Assembly (NCBI RefSeq): GCF_001649575.2
Contig: NC_051442.1
Span: forward strand, 25,668,697 to 25,732,696
Direction of reading: 5' to 3'
Source of the DNA: Kryptolebias marmoratus
Lineage: Eukaryota > Chordata > Actinopteri > Cyprinodontiformes > Rivulidae
DNA length: 64,000 nucleotides
Shown: one piece after another, positions 1 to 12,600 of the stretch
Numbering within the stretch: position 1 is the first letter of the stretch
Layout: every line of letters begins with the position of its first letter
The notes under the pieces: model-generated
What the model was told of the DNA's origin: nothing
The model's database searches: none
Seen by the model: only the letters and a program-made list of their open reading frames with translations
Position numbers and translations under genes: made by a program

Positions 1-150
1 AGGTGGTAACGTCACAGGAGGGTTTGTGAGCCTGTCAACAGTAGCAAATAAAGCTCGAGCATTGTTAGTGGTTTTGTTTATGACATCTGCAAAGAAAGCC
101 TCTCTTGCATGTTTTAGTGTTGTGTGATAGTTACGTAGTCTTTCTTTGTA
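1..150 (-). mobile_element. Non-LTR retrotransposon (LINE) fragment
   Basis: Read on the minus strand, the first 150 bases give one open frame ending in a stretch like NNARALFATVDRLTNPP, preceded by AREAFFADVI. That resembles the region between endonuclease and reverse transcriptase in CR1/L2-type fish LINEs. It is cut off by the window edge on one side and by a solo LTR on the other, so only a fragment is seen. The clade is inferred from memory of the family and not from a search. Confidence 0.5.
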
Positions 151-152
151 GA

Positions 153-508
153 TGTCAAAAAGAAACTAATTTATTAAGATAAAAGATAATCAAAAACAAA
201 GGCTGATGTGGCAGCATAACCAAACATACAAAAATCCAAACCTGAGACACAAGACGAGAGGGACAACCAGGTGAAGTGGGCACAGGTAAGTGATAACAAC
301 TAGGATCAGGTGAAGGTGGGCGTGGCAGGAAAACAGGAGACTGACTGAGGAGAAGTGAATGATGACAGGAAACAAAGACACGAGGAACAAGAACTGAACT
401 AAGACAAGGCTAACAAAGATAACTGAATAAAATAAACAATAAACTCAAACTGAAACATGAAGGCAATAAACTGAATACAAAAACACAAAGAAAACCCAAA
501 TCCTGACA
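153..508 (-). mobile_element. Solo LTR, family A (copy 1), abutting the cfap58 stop
   Basis: The element runs from TGTCAAAA to CTGACA on the plus strand and is flanked by gtaga (148-152) and gtagt (509-513), a 5-bp target duplication with one mismatch. It shares its interior with the copies at 6631-7043, 8038-9141 and 26518-26917 and lacks about 50 bases near one end. It is in the same orientation as cfap58, ends 11 bases beyond its stop codon, and has AATAAA in sense at 170-175. It may therefore serve as the 3' UTR and polyadenylation region of that gene. Confidence 0.8.
170..175 (-). terminator. AATAAA polyadenylation signal inside the LTR, sense to cfap58
   Basis: The plus strand reads tttatt, so the minus strand carries a canonical AATAAA about 345 bases after the cfap58 stop codon. 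It lies in solo LTR family A, whose other copies have the same signal near the same end. No closer AATAAA is evident between the stop codon and this site. Use by cfap58 is inference. Confidence 0.45.
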
Positions 509-518
509 GTAGTGGCTG

Positions 519-615
519 CTAACATCTCACAGGTGGGTCAATCCTGAAGCCCCCTCCAGTAAATTGAGGTTTGCTGCTCATCTGGATCAGAGGTTCCAAT
601 TGATCCACTTTGGTC
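519..615 (-). CDS. cfap58: cfap58 exon 18, terminal (residues 834-865 and stop)
   Basis: Starts at the second of two tandem AGs. It reads [20 protein letters not shown] then [11 protein letters not shown] and TAG. The FTGGGF motif is shared with the CFAP58 C-terminus. Using the upstream AG eight bases away shifts the frame and ends after about a dozen residues, so the downstream AG was chosen. The stop is followed within 11 bases by the family A solo LTR. Confidence 0.85.
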
Positions 616-3600
616 CTGGTTTTCTGCTCACTATTGACACATACACAGCTTTACAGAGAGTGAACAAAACTATCACCATGTTCAAAAGTGATTAGGATGT
701 AAAACAAAGTCAGACCTTACCTATGGAGCTTTTTTTGATTCTGATACTTCTTCTTCATATTTGCTAACTCACTGGTCAGTCTTTGATTCTCACTTTTGTA
801 CTCAGTCATCTTTGAGTCAAGCATTGTCAGTTCTGCTATCAGTGCCTGTGGAATCAAAGCAAACACTACACAACAAATAGGCTGAGTACTGAATGCAACT
901 GAGGCAGATCCAATCAAGTCAAATCAAAATAAAATGGAGACACACACAAGAAAACCCCACAACACTGAGAAACAAAAGGGGAAAATGTGTAAATTGAGAA
1001 AAGTATGAGACTGAAGACCTTAAGTTTTTTGGTTCGATCTCGGATGGTCCACTGGCACTGCTGGAGCTGTTCAGCTGCCTCTAGACCAGGTCGCTGGGCC
1101 AAAATGTGCTTTAGCTCCACATACAGCTTCTCTTTTTCCTTGGTGAAAAAAAATTACAAAATATCTTTATTTTTAGATGAGCAGAATGAAAAATAATGCT
1201 AAACTGAGAACATTTTTGATTGTAAACAAAGGGAAGGAAAAATTTATAGACAGACAGACAGAACATTGAAATTTACCAACCACACAGATCAGTGCCTTCT
1301 ATTTGACTCTCACCACGCATTGGAACAAAAACTTTCTGTCATTAGAGCGCTACATCATTGAGCCAAACAGACAGAAAGGAAAAATAACAGAAACACATAA
1401 AAAAAAACTTCCAAACATTTGGTCATCCTAACTGGGCTTTTGTCAAGTCAGCAAGAACATTTAGAACAACAAATGTAACAGCATTGTCATCTTATATGTT
1501 GCTGGAGTATTTAAAGAACTGAGAGGGATTTTCTCCAAACAATAAGACTTGAACCCTGTCTAATATGTAGGGGCAGCAGGTTCCACAACTTAGGAGCTAC
1601 AACTAAAAAGGTCCAATCAAGTGTGGACCAGCCTGGACCTCGGGACAACTAAAAGCAAATGATCACTATATACAGAGAGAGATTGAGAGAGAAAATTAGG
1701 AAAAGTTTGACTGTGCACAACCCATTTGCAGCCTTTCTGTGTTTTCCTCATAAATGAACAGGTTTTGCCTCTTTCATGAAGTTATGAATAATTATTTTTG
1801 TAATGGTGCACAAGCACTGAGTGTTTACCTGTAGTAAAAGTTCCCGTTCCTCAAGATCTTGGGTCTTACTAATCAGTCTCTTCTGTAAGAACTGAATCTT
1901 CTGGATGAGCTGGTATTTACCAGGGTCACTACCCTGCACCAAAGAGTTATGGACATAACATGAAATGTTTTTCTTTGAACGTTGAAGGTTAAACGAGACT
2001 AAATAGTGTGCTTGTTTTTGTAAAGTCGAGTTGAATAAATATAATAGGTGAGAGCTGTAGCTGATCCGCACAGACAGATAAGAAAGCACTCACCTCCAGT
2101 CGCCTCCATCTGTGAATGTTTATGGGTTTCAGCTGTTCTTCAAGGATGCTGTTTCTTGTTCTTTCTTTGAGCAGCTCTTTCTGCAGGTGGAACAGCTTTG
2201 TCCTGCAGCACAGAACCCCATGTTAAATCGGTGATAGGACTAAAACAAACTGGAATTCCCTGAGCCCTCTGATCTGCCTTTAAACATAGCAGCTGGACTG
2301 TGATTACAATGAAAGTATTTTTTACAGAAATGCTGCAGCTGTAATGGAAAATAATAATAATTCATTGTGCCTTTGTTCCAGAGGTTATTCCTACCTGTTT
2401 TTCTAGTTCTCAGCAAATCTTTCTGTCCTTCATTTTGAATCTTGCTTTCCTTTTTTTAGATCCTGCTTTTTGTTGGTCAACCCATCCTTTCTCCATCTTG
2501 TTCTTTGTGTTTACTATTTGTATCCTGCCATCTTTCTCCTCTTTCACTGCTCAAATATATCTGATAAGATCACGTACAATCAACGGTACTTTTACCTCAA
2601 CTCCTCTGTGTTGGGCAAACTCTTGTCTAGGATGCTCTTCTTTCTGCTGAGTCGTTTGATCTCCAGCTTCAGCAGGTGGATATCCTCGAGCCTCTGGTTG
2701 TAGTGGTAGTCTCCCTTGCTCAGAATGGACTGCTGGATCCTGATCTTCTCATACAGCAGAGCACGTTCATCATTACGATGCAGCAGTTGTTTGCCAAGGC
2801 TGTCTCGCTCTCTTATGACCTTAAGTAAACAAATAATCAGACACTCCTAAATGACATTTTATGTATTTTTGTCCATATTCTTCTCTTGTACCTGATCCAG
2901 TTCCTTCTTCTGTAGGATTTTCTCGCTCTCCATGTCGGCTATTATCCTCTGCATTTTTTGTTGTTCTACTCGTTGGCTGTCAACAAGCTGCTTTGTGTCT
3001 TCCAGCTGTTGTTTTACTAACTGTAGCTCACTCTGTTAAAGGACACAGAGATGCTAAGGAACATGTTTGAACAATAGAAAGTACAAACTGAAGTTACAGT
3101 GCCTTGAAAAAGTATTTACACCCCTTGAACCCTTTCACATTTTGTCATGCATCAACCATAAACTTCAAAGTATTTTACTTCTTCCAGTTTGGGGGTCACA
3201 GCAGCTAGTGCTCTGATGACCATTTACTTCCCACAACTTCTCTATTTCCTCTTTCAGCCCATGGTATTTTTTCTAGCTTGTTGGGCTCCTTCTTCCTGAT
3301 GTTATAATCACTTGAGATTGCTATTTTTTATCACCACTGCATTCTTCTGTTGCTTGTTGACCACTACAATGTCTGGTTGGTTACTATAACCGGTTTGTCG
3401 GTCTGGATCTGGAAGTCCCACAGTATCTTAGCACTGCCATTCTAAATCTGCAATGTGCAAATCACCCTTGGTGGGGTTTCTCACTTTGACAGTGGGATCT
3501 TCACTCCATACTTGGTACAGATGTTCTGGTACACTATTCCAGCCACTTGGTTATGGTGTTCCATGTACGCTTTGTCTGCCTGCATTTTACATCCTGCTAT

Positions 3601-6600
3601 TATGTGCTGGACTGTCTCAGGGGCATCTTTGCCATTGGTAGGATTTGTTGATAAAAGCCACTTCCTAAATCTGCCACATGCAGTATAGGGCCTTATCTTT
3701 CTGTAGCCGGGGCATATTGCCCCCCCCGGTTGTGCTGCTGCACCTTCTTCCTCCTGCCACTGATTGTTGCAGGAAACTGACTTTAGAGAGCAACATCAAG
3801 AGCACTGTTTACTGGTTTCACTGTAGAGAAGGTAAGGGCTGTTCCTTATGATTACCTGGCTGTCTAATGTTCTTGTTAACTTGATTTCTTTTGTGTGTAG
3901 GTTGGCCTGCTACTGTTTCAGGTTTAGTTCTTGGTTTGTTTTTATTTTATGTTTTTATCTGTAAATTATTAGGGAAAGGGAGTTTTTTTATTCTAGCCTT
4001 CTGGCCTGTTTTAAGGCAGGACCTATGCTGTCCCTGGATCTTGGGCTGTTTTATTTACATTGAGGAGACTAGTGGGAGGGGACCTTTTCTTTTCTTTGTT
4101 GTATTCACCAAGGGTTTGGTGTAAGTGTTTTTGTTGGGGAACACTTAGGTGTATTTAGTTATATTTGCATTTTCTTTATTATTCTCCCTCTCCCCCAAAC
4201 AGTCTGATTTTATCTAATTGGATTTTAACTATTTTCCAGCTTTCAGGATCCTAGGGCCAGCATGGACTCCCACTTTTAGTGCCATTTGGTGTAATGCAGT
4301 GAACCGTGACTATTTTACCCTTTTGAAATATTTGTGAGTTCAATAAACTATTTGTAATTTGCAGCAGTGCCTCTGTCAATTCCTTACAAATTTATCTGTG
4401 TGAACTAGCAAAAAGATCTAAAGCTGTACCCAAGGTCACATTTCCATGATGGTTCCTTTTGGGTTTCTGCTGCCTGAGAGATTTGCTGAGCAGTTAATTA
4501 GTGGGAGGGTTCTTCCAGATGTGCTCCCGGATCTTTTTTGTTTCATCCTGTAAAATGGCTCTGATGCTCACAAGTCCTCCTTCCTCTTTCTTAGTGTACA
4601 GTCTCAGGGTGCTGTAGTTGGTGTGAAACCCTCTGTCGTGAGGAGCTTTCGTGTCTTGATGTCAGCGGCTTCTATCTCCTCTTTTGGCCAGGGTATTATA
4701 CCAGCAGGGGATCTGATGACTGGCACCACATACATGTTGGCAGCTTGGACTTTGTCCTTGTCAATCATCTGGCTCTTCAGGACCATCTTCTGATTTCCTT
4801 GTAGCCTCATCATGGTTGCCATTACCCTGTGTTACTCCAAGGTTTTTGTAGCTGTTCTTAACATCTGCAACATCTTTTGGTGATCTATCTTTTGTGCTAT
4901 TTTATGCACTTGCAATACCAGTTACAGTTTTTAAATGTGATTTATGAATAAACTCTTCTTGCTTATTTATTACTTACTATATATGACTCAGAGTTGGCCA
5001 ATTCTGAATTTGAAATGAGTTTAAAGTTCCTGTTACTAAAACAATTGATGACAGGATCAGATTTACAACCCACTGTTAATGACAGAACAGAGATGAGTTC
5101 TGCCACAGCCTTTCCTGCACCTCCACTATGACCATTATCATTTGCTGCCTGAGCCTAAAAATTAAAATATTTCTGTGCAATTCTAATTCCAGACCAGAGA
5201 ACAGTTCAGCATCTTGACTCTTAGTTACATCACACTATCTGGGGAACTCATCTCTGTTTACCCTTTAAAGAAAACAACTAATCAAAGCAGCAACAGATTT
5301 CAGGTATCAGGTTTTTATATAAATGATTTGGACCAAATCGACACTATAATCCTTAAAGAGCCTCTGTACCAAAGCACAGCCTTTAATTAGCCCTTCTTTG
5401 TAGAGTTCAGTAATTAAAAACAGCTGAGTTAATATGAGTTTCATTTGTTTGATTTTCTTGTTTTATCAGGCACAGTTTTAGATGTAGTTCAACAAGACTA
5501 AAAAACATCTTTCCCCTAAATGGGCAGGTTATTAACTGTACCTTAAGGGTCTCATTATCTTTCTCTAAACGCTTGTGCTCCTGCTGATCTTTGGTAAGGG
5601 CCTCCTCCTTCCCAGTGATCTCATCTCTTAGATGGCTAACCTGGTTGTTCAGAGTCCTCATCTTTCTTTTCATCTCTGCAATCTCTTCCTACGACAAGGA
5701 TGAAAACAAAAGTAACATGAAATTAAACAATAACAGTTACCCAGGTTTTTTGACAGAGAAAATACAAAACCTGAAAGAAAGCACGTATACAGACATTATG
5801 AAACATGAGCAACAGCCCAACTCAAGAAAAAATGTAGTGTGGATGCTGAATACTAAATAACTGCTGAAATCTTTAAAAAAAAAAAACGAGTTGTGAAAGT
5901 TAAAACAAGCAAAACTAAAAAGAGAAAAATACAAGCTAAAAGCAGTAGAATACAAATTAAAACCAATAGAATATTCGATTAAAAACTAGAAGAATTCCTG
6001 GACAAATTTTGAGGGGCCTGACATTTGGTTAATTTAGCTGTGGTGGCCATCTTGAATCAGGTTGACTCTAATTTTATAGTTAAAGGTAAAGTTATTAACT
6101 TTTATGTTAATCGTTTGTAGACTTGCATTCAATAATTACTTTCTGAGAGCTTTATTAAAATTTGGTGAGTTGTTCCTGAAATATTTTGCCAACAGAAATC
6201 ATCCCCACCAGTTTATTGCTAAGATTAAAACAAAGGACTGAAAGATCTGCTAGCAGTGAGGTGATTTTTTGGTAATCACTGTTTTATTGACACACAAAAC
6301 TGTGTGTAAATATTTGTAAAACTAATTTAGTTAAAGCTAGTTCTGTATTTTCTAAGGCAGCCGTGCTGGCCTACTTGAATCAGAATAACTCAAAAAGCCG
6401 ATCTGTTATAAATGTGCATATAAAGATTACTTTCCGAAGGTTTGATCAAAATCCAATCCATCCAGTGGTTCATGAGATATCTTGCTAAGAGACTTTATTC
6501 CCAACAGTTTATAGCAAAGTTGCTAGAAAAAAACCCAAAGAATTTGTTAACTGTCACAATATGTCTTAGGGATTGTTGAAAGCTACCATCAAACTAAATT

Positions 6601-9600
6601 ATAGCTAAATATCTATCGAAATAACTTATATGTCATGGTTTTTAGTGTTTTGTTAACTCTTGTTTTGTTTCTGGTTATCTGTTAGTTTCTGTGTTCATGT
6701 CCTGTCACTTTCCACCTCCCCAGTACATTTCCTATTTATGTCTGCCACGCCCATCTCCACCTGCTTGTGATCATTCTCACTCACCTGTGTCCTTTTTCCT
6801 CATTATCCTCTGTCTTTAAGAACCGGTCATTCTCCTTCACCCCTCACTGGATCATTCCGCTTTGCCTGCTCTTTATCGTTCATCCTCGTCATGCCTTCGC
6901 TTCTGGTTTTTGGATTTTGTCTTTGTTAGGTTTTGCTGCCATGCCAGCCTTTTGTTTATTATTTTAAGGAATAAATTAGTTTTCGTTATCTTCCACAATG
7001 AGTCTGCGTTCTGGGTTCACCGCCATATCCCCACCTTCTGACATTATAGTCATTTCTGTATTTTAGTTATGGCAGCCATCTTGAATCAGATTGACTGCAA
7101 AACTCAATCAATTGTAGACATATAACCAATTATTACTTTCTGGGAGTTTCAATAAAATTTGCCAAGTGATTTATGAGATGTTTTGCTAACAGACATCTCT
7201 AATAGACAATGACAAAATTTACAAAAAAGAACTGAGGGATGTGCTAACACTTAAAGCATGTGTTGGTACTCTTTTTCATGTAAACACACATATACACACA
7301 TTCAATATTTGTGAAACTGACAGAGTAATAGCCTTTATTGTTTTTGTTTTGCTAGCTGCAGCGACCATCTTGAATCACAATGACTCCAACAAGTATTGAG
7401 TTGTAGACATGTACTAAAGAATCACTTTCTGAATGTTTCCTCAAAAATCTATTACGTTGTTCATGAGATATTTTGCTAACAGGCAGACAATCAGAGTTGA
7501 CATGATAATTCAAGACATGGTGTTTATGGGGTTGAAAATGATGGGAGATTTAAAAAGAAAATTCTGAAGTTCTGAGTTAAATGGTTGCCATTTTGATTTT
7601 CAGATTTGCAGAGGCTCTGCCTGCCTCCACTTTTATGACTACTAGTGAGCAGCCTAGACACCTTGAAAACAGCTAATCAGAAAACTAGGTTTCCCCACCG
7701 TTTGTAGGGTGTGTAGCTTTGTGTGTATGTCAGAAACAGAAACAACCAGAAAAGTACAGTTCAAAAAAACTACTGCTGTGCAAAAACTATAAGGTATACC
7801 TGAACCATGAGTGAAAGGAGAGACTGGTTCTCACTCATCTCACATTTCTACATTTCTACATTGCATTATGTCAGAGATATGACAAGGTAAAAACAGCCCT
7901 CACACCCCATTGAAAATAACAAAGTCAGACAAGTTTAATATAGATTTGAATAAGAGCTGAAGTACTCACACTCAAGCTTCTGGGGCTACTGGAGAGAAAA
8001 CCGTAAGTCAAAAAGAAATAACAGAAACACTAGCTGTTGTCAAAGTCTGAGGAGATGACGGAGACGAACCCAGAGCACAGACTCATTGTAAAAATAAACT
8101 AATTTAATAAAGTAAAAAATAAACAAAACAAAAACAAACAGCTGACGTGGCAGCAGGGACTAAAATGAACAACAAAGGCGAGAATGAACGGCACGGAGAA
8201 ATGAACACAGGAACAGGCACGGAGACAGAAAACAGGAGCACAGAAACATACAATGAACCATCGGAGTAATGGAGAAAATGACCGGATTTTAAACACTGCG
8301 GATAATGAGGTGAGTGGGAACAGGTGACATGATTACAGAGCTTGGACAGGTGTAGGTGGGCGTGACAGGGAGACATATGCCTCTTTTACACGGACCCTAA
8401 TTCAGAAGTTCCGCTCTACTCGGCTCTACTCTGCTCGGCTCTATGAAGAATGCATCGCGTTCACACCGGCCAGTTTGGTCGTTAGCAGAGGAACGCCTCC
8501 TCGTGTTGCGAAGGGCGGGGCCGCAGTGCGGGGGGTGCGCTACCGAAACTTAGTGCAAGTTGTGTAAACAACAAAAGCGATATGGACAACGTTGGCCCTG
8601 TGTTGTTGCTGTTTGTTAAACTTATGGGGATTCTCCTGAGACTTCAGGAAGAGAGGCGCAGTGGAAGAAATGCTCTGGATGCTAAGATTGTTGCGCGGAG
8701 TAGGACAGCTGTTATCAGCCGGAGATTTCAGGCTTTACAGCGCCTTCAGCTGGGGGACAGACGGCATAAACGTTGCAGGGTAAGCTAACGCTGTTGTTTA
8801 TATTCCTATCGTTCGCTCTTTATGCTTGCATCTGGTCACACCCACGACCAATGAGTGAACAGGAGCTAAGCTTGCGCCGCCCACGAAGCAGGGCCGGCCC
8901 GGCTGGCCCTACTCCGAAGCAGGGACCAGCCTAGAAAAAATGCTGGTGGAAACGCGCGCAAAGCGAGCCGATTAGAGTGGAGCCGGGACCGTTAGTGTCC
9001 GTGTAAAAGGGGCAATAGAGAAAGACTGAGAAGGAGTAAGTGAACATGAAACAAGAGACGAGACAGAAACCAAAACACAAACCAAAAACTAAATAAAAAC
9101 AAAACAAAACCATAACACAGAAAAAACCCTAATTCCCCACAGCTGTAAAAAGACAAAAATACCTACATTTTGGTCTATAATTTGTATTTGTATCATAAAA
9201 GATGTGGGGGAAGGAAGAGTTTGTTTGCTAACCAACCATGTTTGGGTTACAGACCTCCACCCTCTAGGTCATGTAAGTTCTCACTCTGTCAGTTTAAAAT
9301 TCTGCTCATTGCTTTTTATTGGGTTCTAAGGTATCATTTTTGCTAGTTGGCATGGCAACTCCAAGTGCCACTAAAAGTAATAGCGCACATTTTGTGACCA
9401 AAATGCTCATTTTGATATAGAATTTGAGTGGGTGCATTTGGGCCACAAAGAAGTTGATGGAAGAGGACAGTATAAAGTTAAGAGACCTGTTTAAGGGTGG
9501 ATGAGAACAGGTATAACTATAGAATGACATAACTTCAGCTAGAAATTGTAGTTGAATGTTTGTGCTTCATATTTACTTTGAATAACTTTGGCGCATCTGA

Positions 9601-12600
9601 ATTTACTTTAGCTAGTATCATATTTGAGATTATTGATTTAATATGTTTAACAACATGGGAATGTAGAACATATAACATTTCATTATTTTTTTTCCTTTTT
9701 ATCAAGGCAAAATCTGGGCACCATGCCATCTTCACTCAAACCAGACCCTCTCCCCTCTGTGTGGGTCTGTGATTCTGCTTTAATGATGCGATAAGATATG
9801 ACTGGCTTTGAGACGAATCAGAAACTCCACCCATAGACAAATACAGATGTCTGCTTGGGAAGAGATGAGAAAAGGCCCTAAACATCCCCTAAGTGAATCT
9901 TAAAACCAAACATTTGGCAAATTCTCTCTCGTGTTTTTGTTCTTATGTTCTTCGTTTAACTCTTAGCTCATAGTTTTTGTTTTTTCCTTGTCATGTTTTT
10001 CCCCGTCGTCAGAGTTCTTTGTTCATGTTTTTTGTCACCTTTTTGTAACTTGCTCATCACTAGAAACATTTAAAGTTTAGTTCATATTGTCCAGTACTAA
10101 CTGTCCAGTACTAACTATCAGAATTATTATTATTATAATTCCTCCGTTTGTAAATACAGTGCCTCCTTCACCAGCCAAAACAAAGATAACCATCTGATGC
10201 CTAGCTGAGATGATCCTTTGGCCTCCAGACTTCCAGGTAGCTCTAGACTCTGGGCACCAAATTCTGCTGATCCTGTCAATGGGAGCAAGTGATCAGTTAC
10301 TGCAGAACCAAGCACCAGGGAGATGGCCTACCTTTCAATAGTGGCCAACAGCCTGGTCCATTCTGGAGACCCCCTCNNNNNNNNNNNNNNNNNNNNNNNN
10401 NNNNNNNNNNNNNNNNNNNNNNNNNNNNNNNNNNNNNNNNNNNNNNNNNNNNNNNNNNNNNNNNNNNNNNNNNNNNNNNNNNNNNNNNNNNNNNNNNNNN
10501 NNNNNNNNNNNNNNNNNNNNNNNNNNNNNNNNNNNNNNNNNNNNNNNNNNNNNNNNNNNNNNNNNNNNNNNNNNNNNNNNNNNNNNNNNNNNNNNNNNNN
10601 NNNNNNNNNNNNNNNNNNNNNNNNNNNNNNNNNNNNNNNNNNNNNNNNNNNNNNNNNNNNNNNNNNNNNNNNNNNNNNNNNNNNNNNNNNNNNNNNNNNN
10701 NNNNNNNNNNNNNNNNNNNNNNNNNNNNNNNNNNNNNNNNNNNNNNNNNNNNNNNNNNNNNNNNNNNNNNNNNGAGGGATGAAAGTCAGTCGTAGCAAGA
10801 CAGTACATGTGTGTGAATGAGATGGAAGCAGGTGGAACAGTGAGGCTACAAGGTCAGAGGTCACAAAGGTTCAGGACTTCAAGTACTTCGGGTCGACTGT
10901 CCAGGAAAACAGGGAGTGTGGTGAAGAGGTGAAGAAGAGAGTCCAGGAAGGATGGAGTGGATGGAGAAAAGTTTCAGGACTGATTTGTGATAAAAGGGTG
11001 TCAGCAAAGGTCAAAGGAAAGGTTTACAAGACAGTGGTGAGAGCAGCTATGTTGTATGGTTTGGAGACAGTGGGACAGACAAAAAGACAGGAGACAGAAC
11101 TGGAAGTATCACAGCTGAAGATGCTGAGGTTCTCCTTGTGAGTCAAGAGGATGGATAGGATTAGGAATGAGGTCATCAGAGGTACAGCACAGGTTGAAGG
11201 ACTGGGAGATAAAGTTAGAGAGGACAGACTGAGATGGTCTGGACGTGCAGAGGAGGGACAGTGGGTATATTGGTAGAAGGATGTTAGAGATGCAGCTGCC
11301 AGGAAAAAGACAAAGAGGAAATATGGATGCAGTTAGAGAGGACATGGAGGGAGTTGGAGTGAGGACAGAGGATGCAGAAGACAGAGTTAGATGGAGGAGG
11401 ATTACTCACTGTAGCGACCCCTGAAAAGGGAACAGCAAAAGAAAAAAGAAGTTTCCCAGATTCTATGGATAAAAAAAACATAACCACAGTAAGATGCTAC
11501 CACCCTATGCTTCACTGTATGGATGGTGTTCTCAGCATGATGTGAAGTGGTAGACTTGCCTCAGATATGGTGTTGTCTTTATTGTTTGGACTCCTCTTTC
11601 CACAGCTCCTTCTTCCACTTGTTTTGGGAAGAAATGCCAAACTGTTCAGCTTTCTTTTCTTTAATCAGTGTCTTTTTTTCTGCCAGTCCTAAAGTCCAGC
11701 TTTGCGTACTAACTGTGGTTCTATGGACAAATTATCTTATGTCCCAGAATCTTCAGGGTTACCTTTTGGCCTCCTGGATGTTTCACTGATTTATGCACTA
11801 CTGACCTGCTCTGTGAGTTTTGACGGATGACTCTCTCTTGGCAGGTTTGCTGTGGTGGCATCATTTTTCCATTTCCTAGTAATGGATTTAAAAGAGCTTG
11901 TGGAATATTCAGGGTTCTGGAATATATTCTACAACTCAAGATGATTTGTACTTCTCTACAACTTTGTGTCTCTCCTGTGTTGAGAGTTCTTTGGTCTTCA
12001 TGATGGTGTATATCATTTGACAGGTTAGGATCATCTTTTAGTTAGATTGCTCACATCTGGATATTTGTTAACAAATTATGTGGTTTCTGATGGTAAAGTT
12101 TGGGGCTTTCAAACAAAGGAGCCAAATACATATGTACAAACCATTTTTCAGTTTTAGGATTTAAAAAATATATATTTTCCCCATTTGATCTTCAATATTT
12201 TTGTAGAATTATTGCTTTTAATCAATTTAAAAATTCAAATAAATTTCAGGTTGTAAGGTAACAAAATAGAATACCAAGAAGGATGAATACTTTTGCAAGG
12301 CACTGTATTACTCAGTGTCCCACAAGATTTCAAAGATAAAACCTAAATTATTAAGAAAAAATAAAAAAAGTGAAGTTAACTATAAAGGCAAAGTATGTGT
12401 GGTGGGCCTAACCAGAGCCCCCTGCCCAGTTTGATCTCCAGCTGTCACTCCTACCTGAGCGTCAATTAGATTTTTGCTGTAGAGGTTCCTTTCTGAAGCA
12501 ACAGATTCTAGCAGGTTCTCATGCTGTCTGAGTTTACACTCTGCCTCTGCAACTTTCTTTCTCCAATCATAAATCTCCATCTCTCTGACCTCAACATCGC

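Noticed and set aside
190..390. Open frame of 66 codons on the minus strand
   Set aside because: It lies wholly inside solo LTR family A, and similar hydrophobic frames occur in the other LTR copies (6767, 8104, 26641), so it reflects LTR sequence, not a gene.
1748..2089. A start codon and N-terminal residues upstream of cfap58 exon 15
   Set aside because: The extra residues come from intron read-through; the acceptor at 1933 precedes the conserved part.
4604..4822. Open frame reading [19 protein letters not shown]
   Set aside because: Belongs to a dead LINE; flanking frames are broken.
8582..8788. Independent host gene of 68 codons with ATG
   Set aside because: It lies entirely within the TIR-bounded transposon, so it is at best an element-encoded frame.
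10289..10864. Long frames crossing the first N run
   Set aside because: They are open only because N is translated as X.
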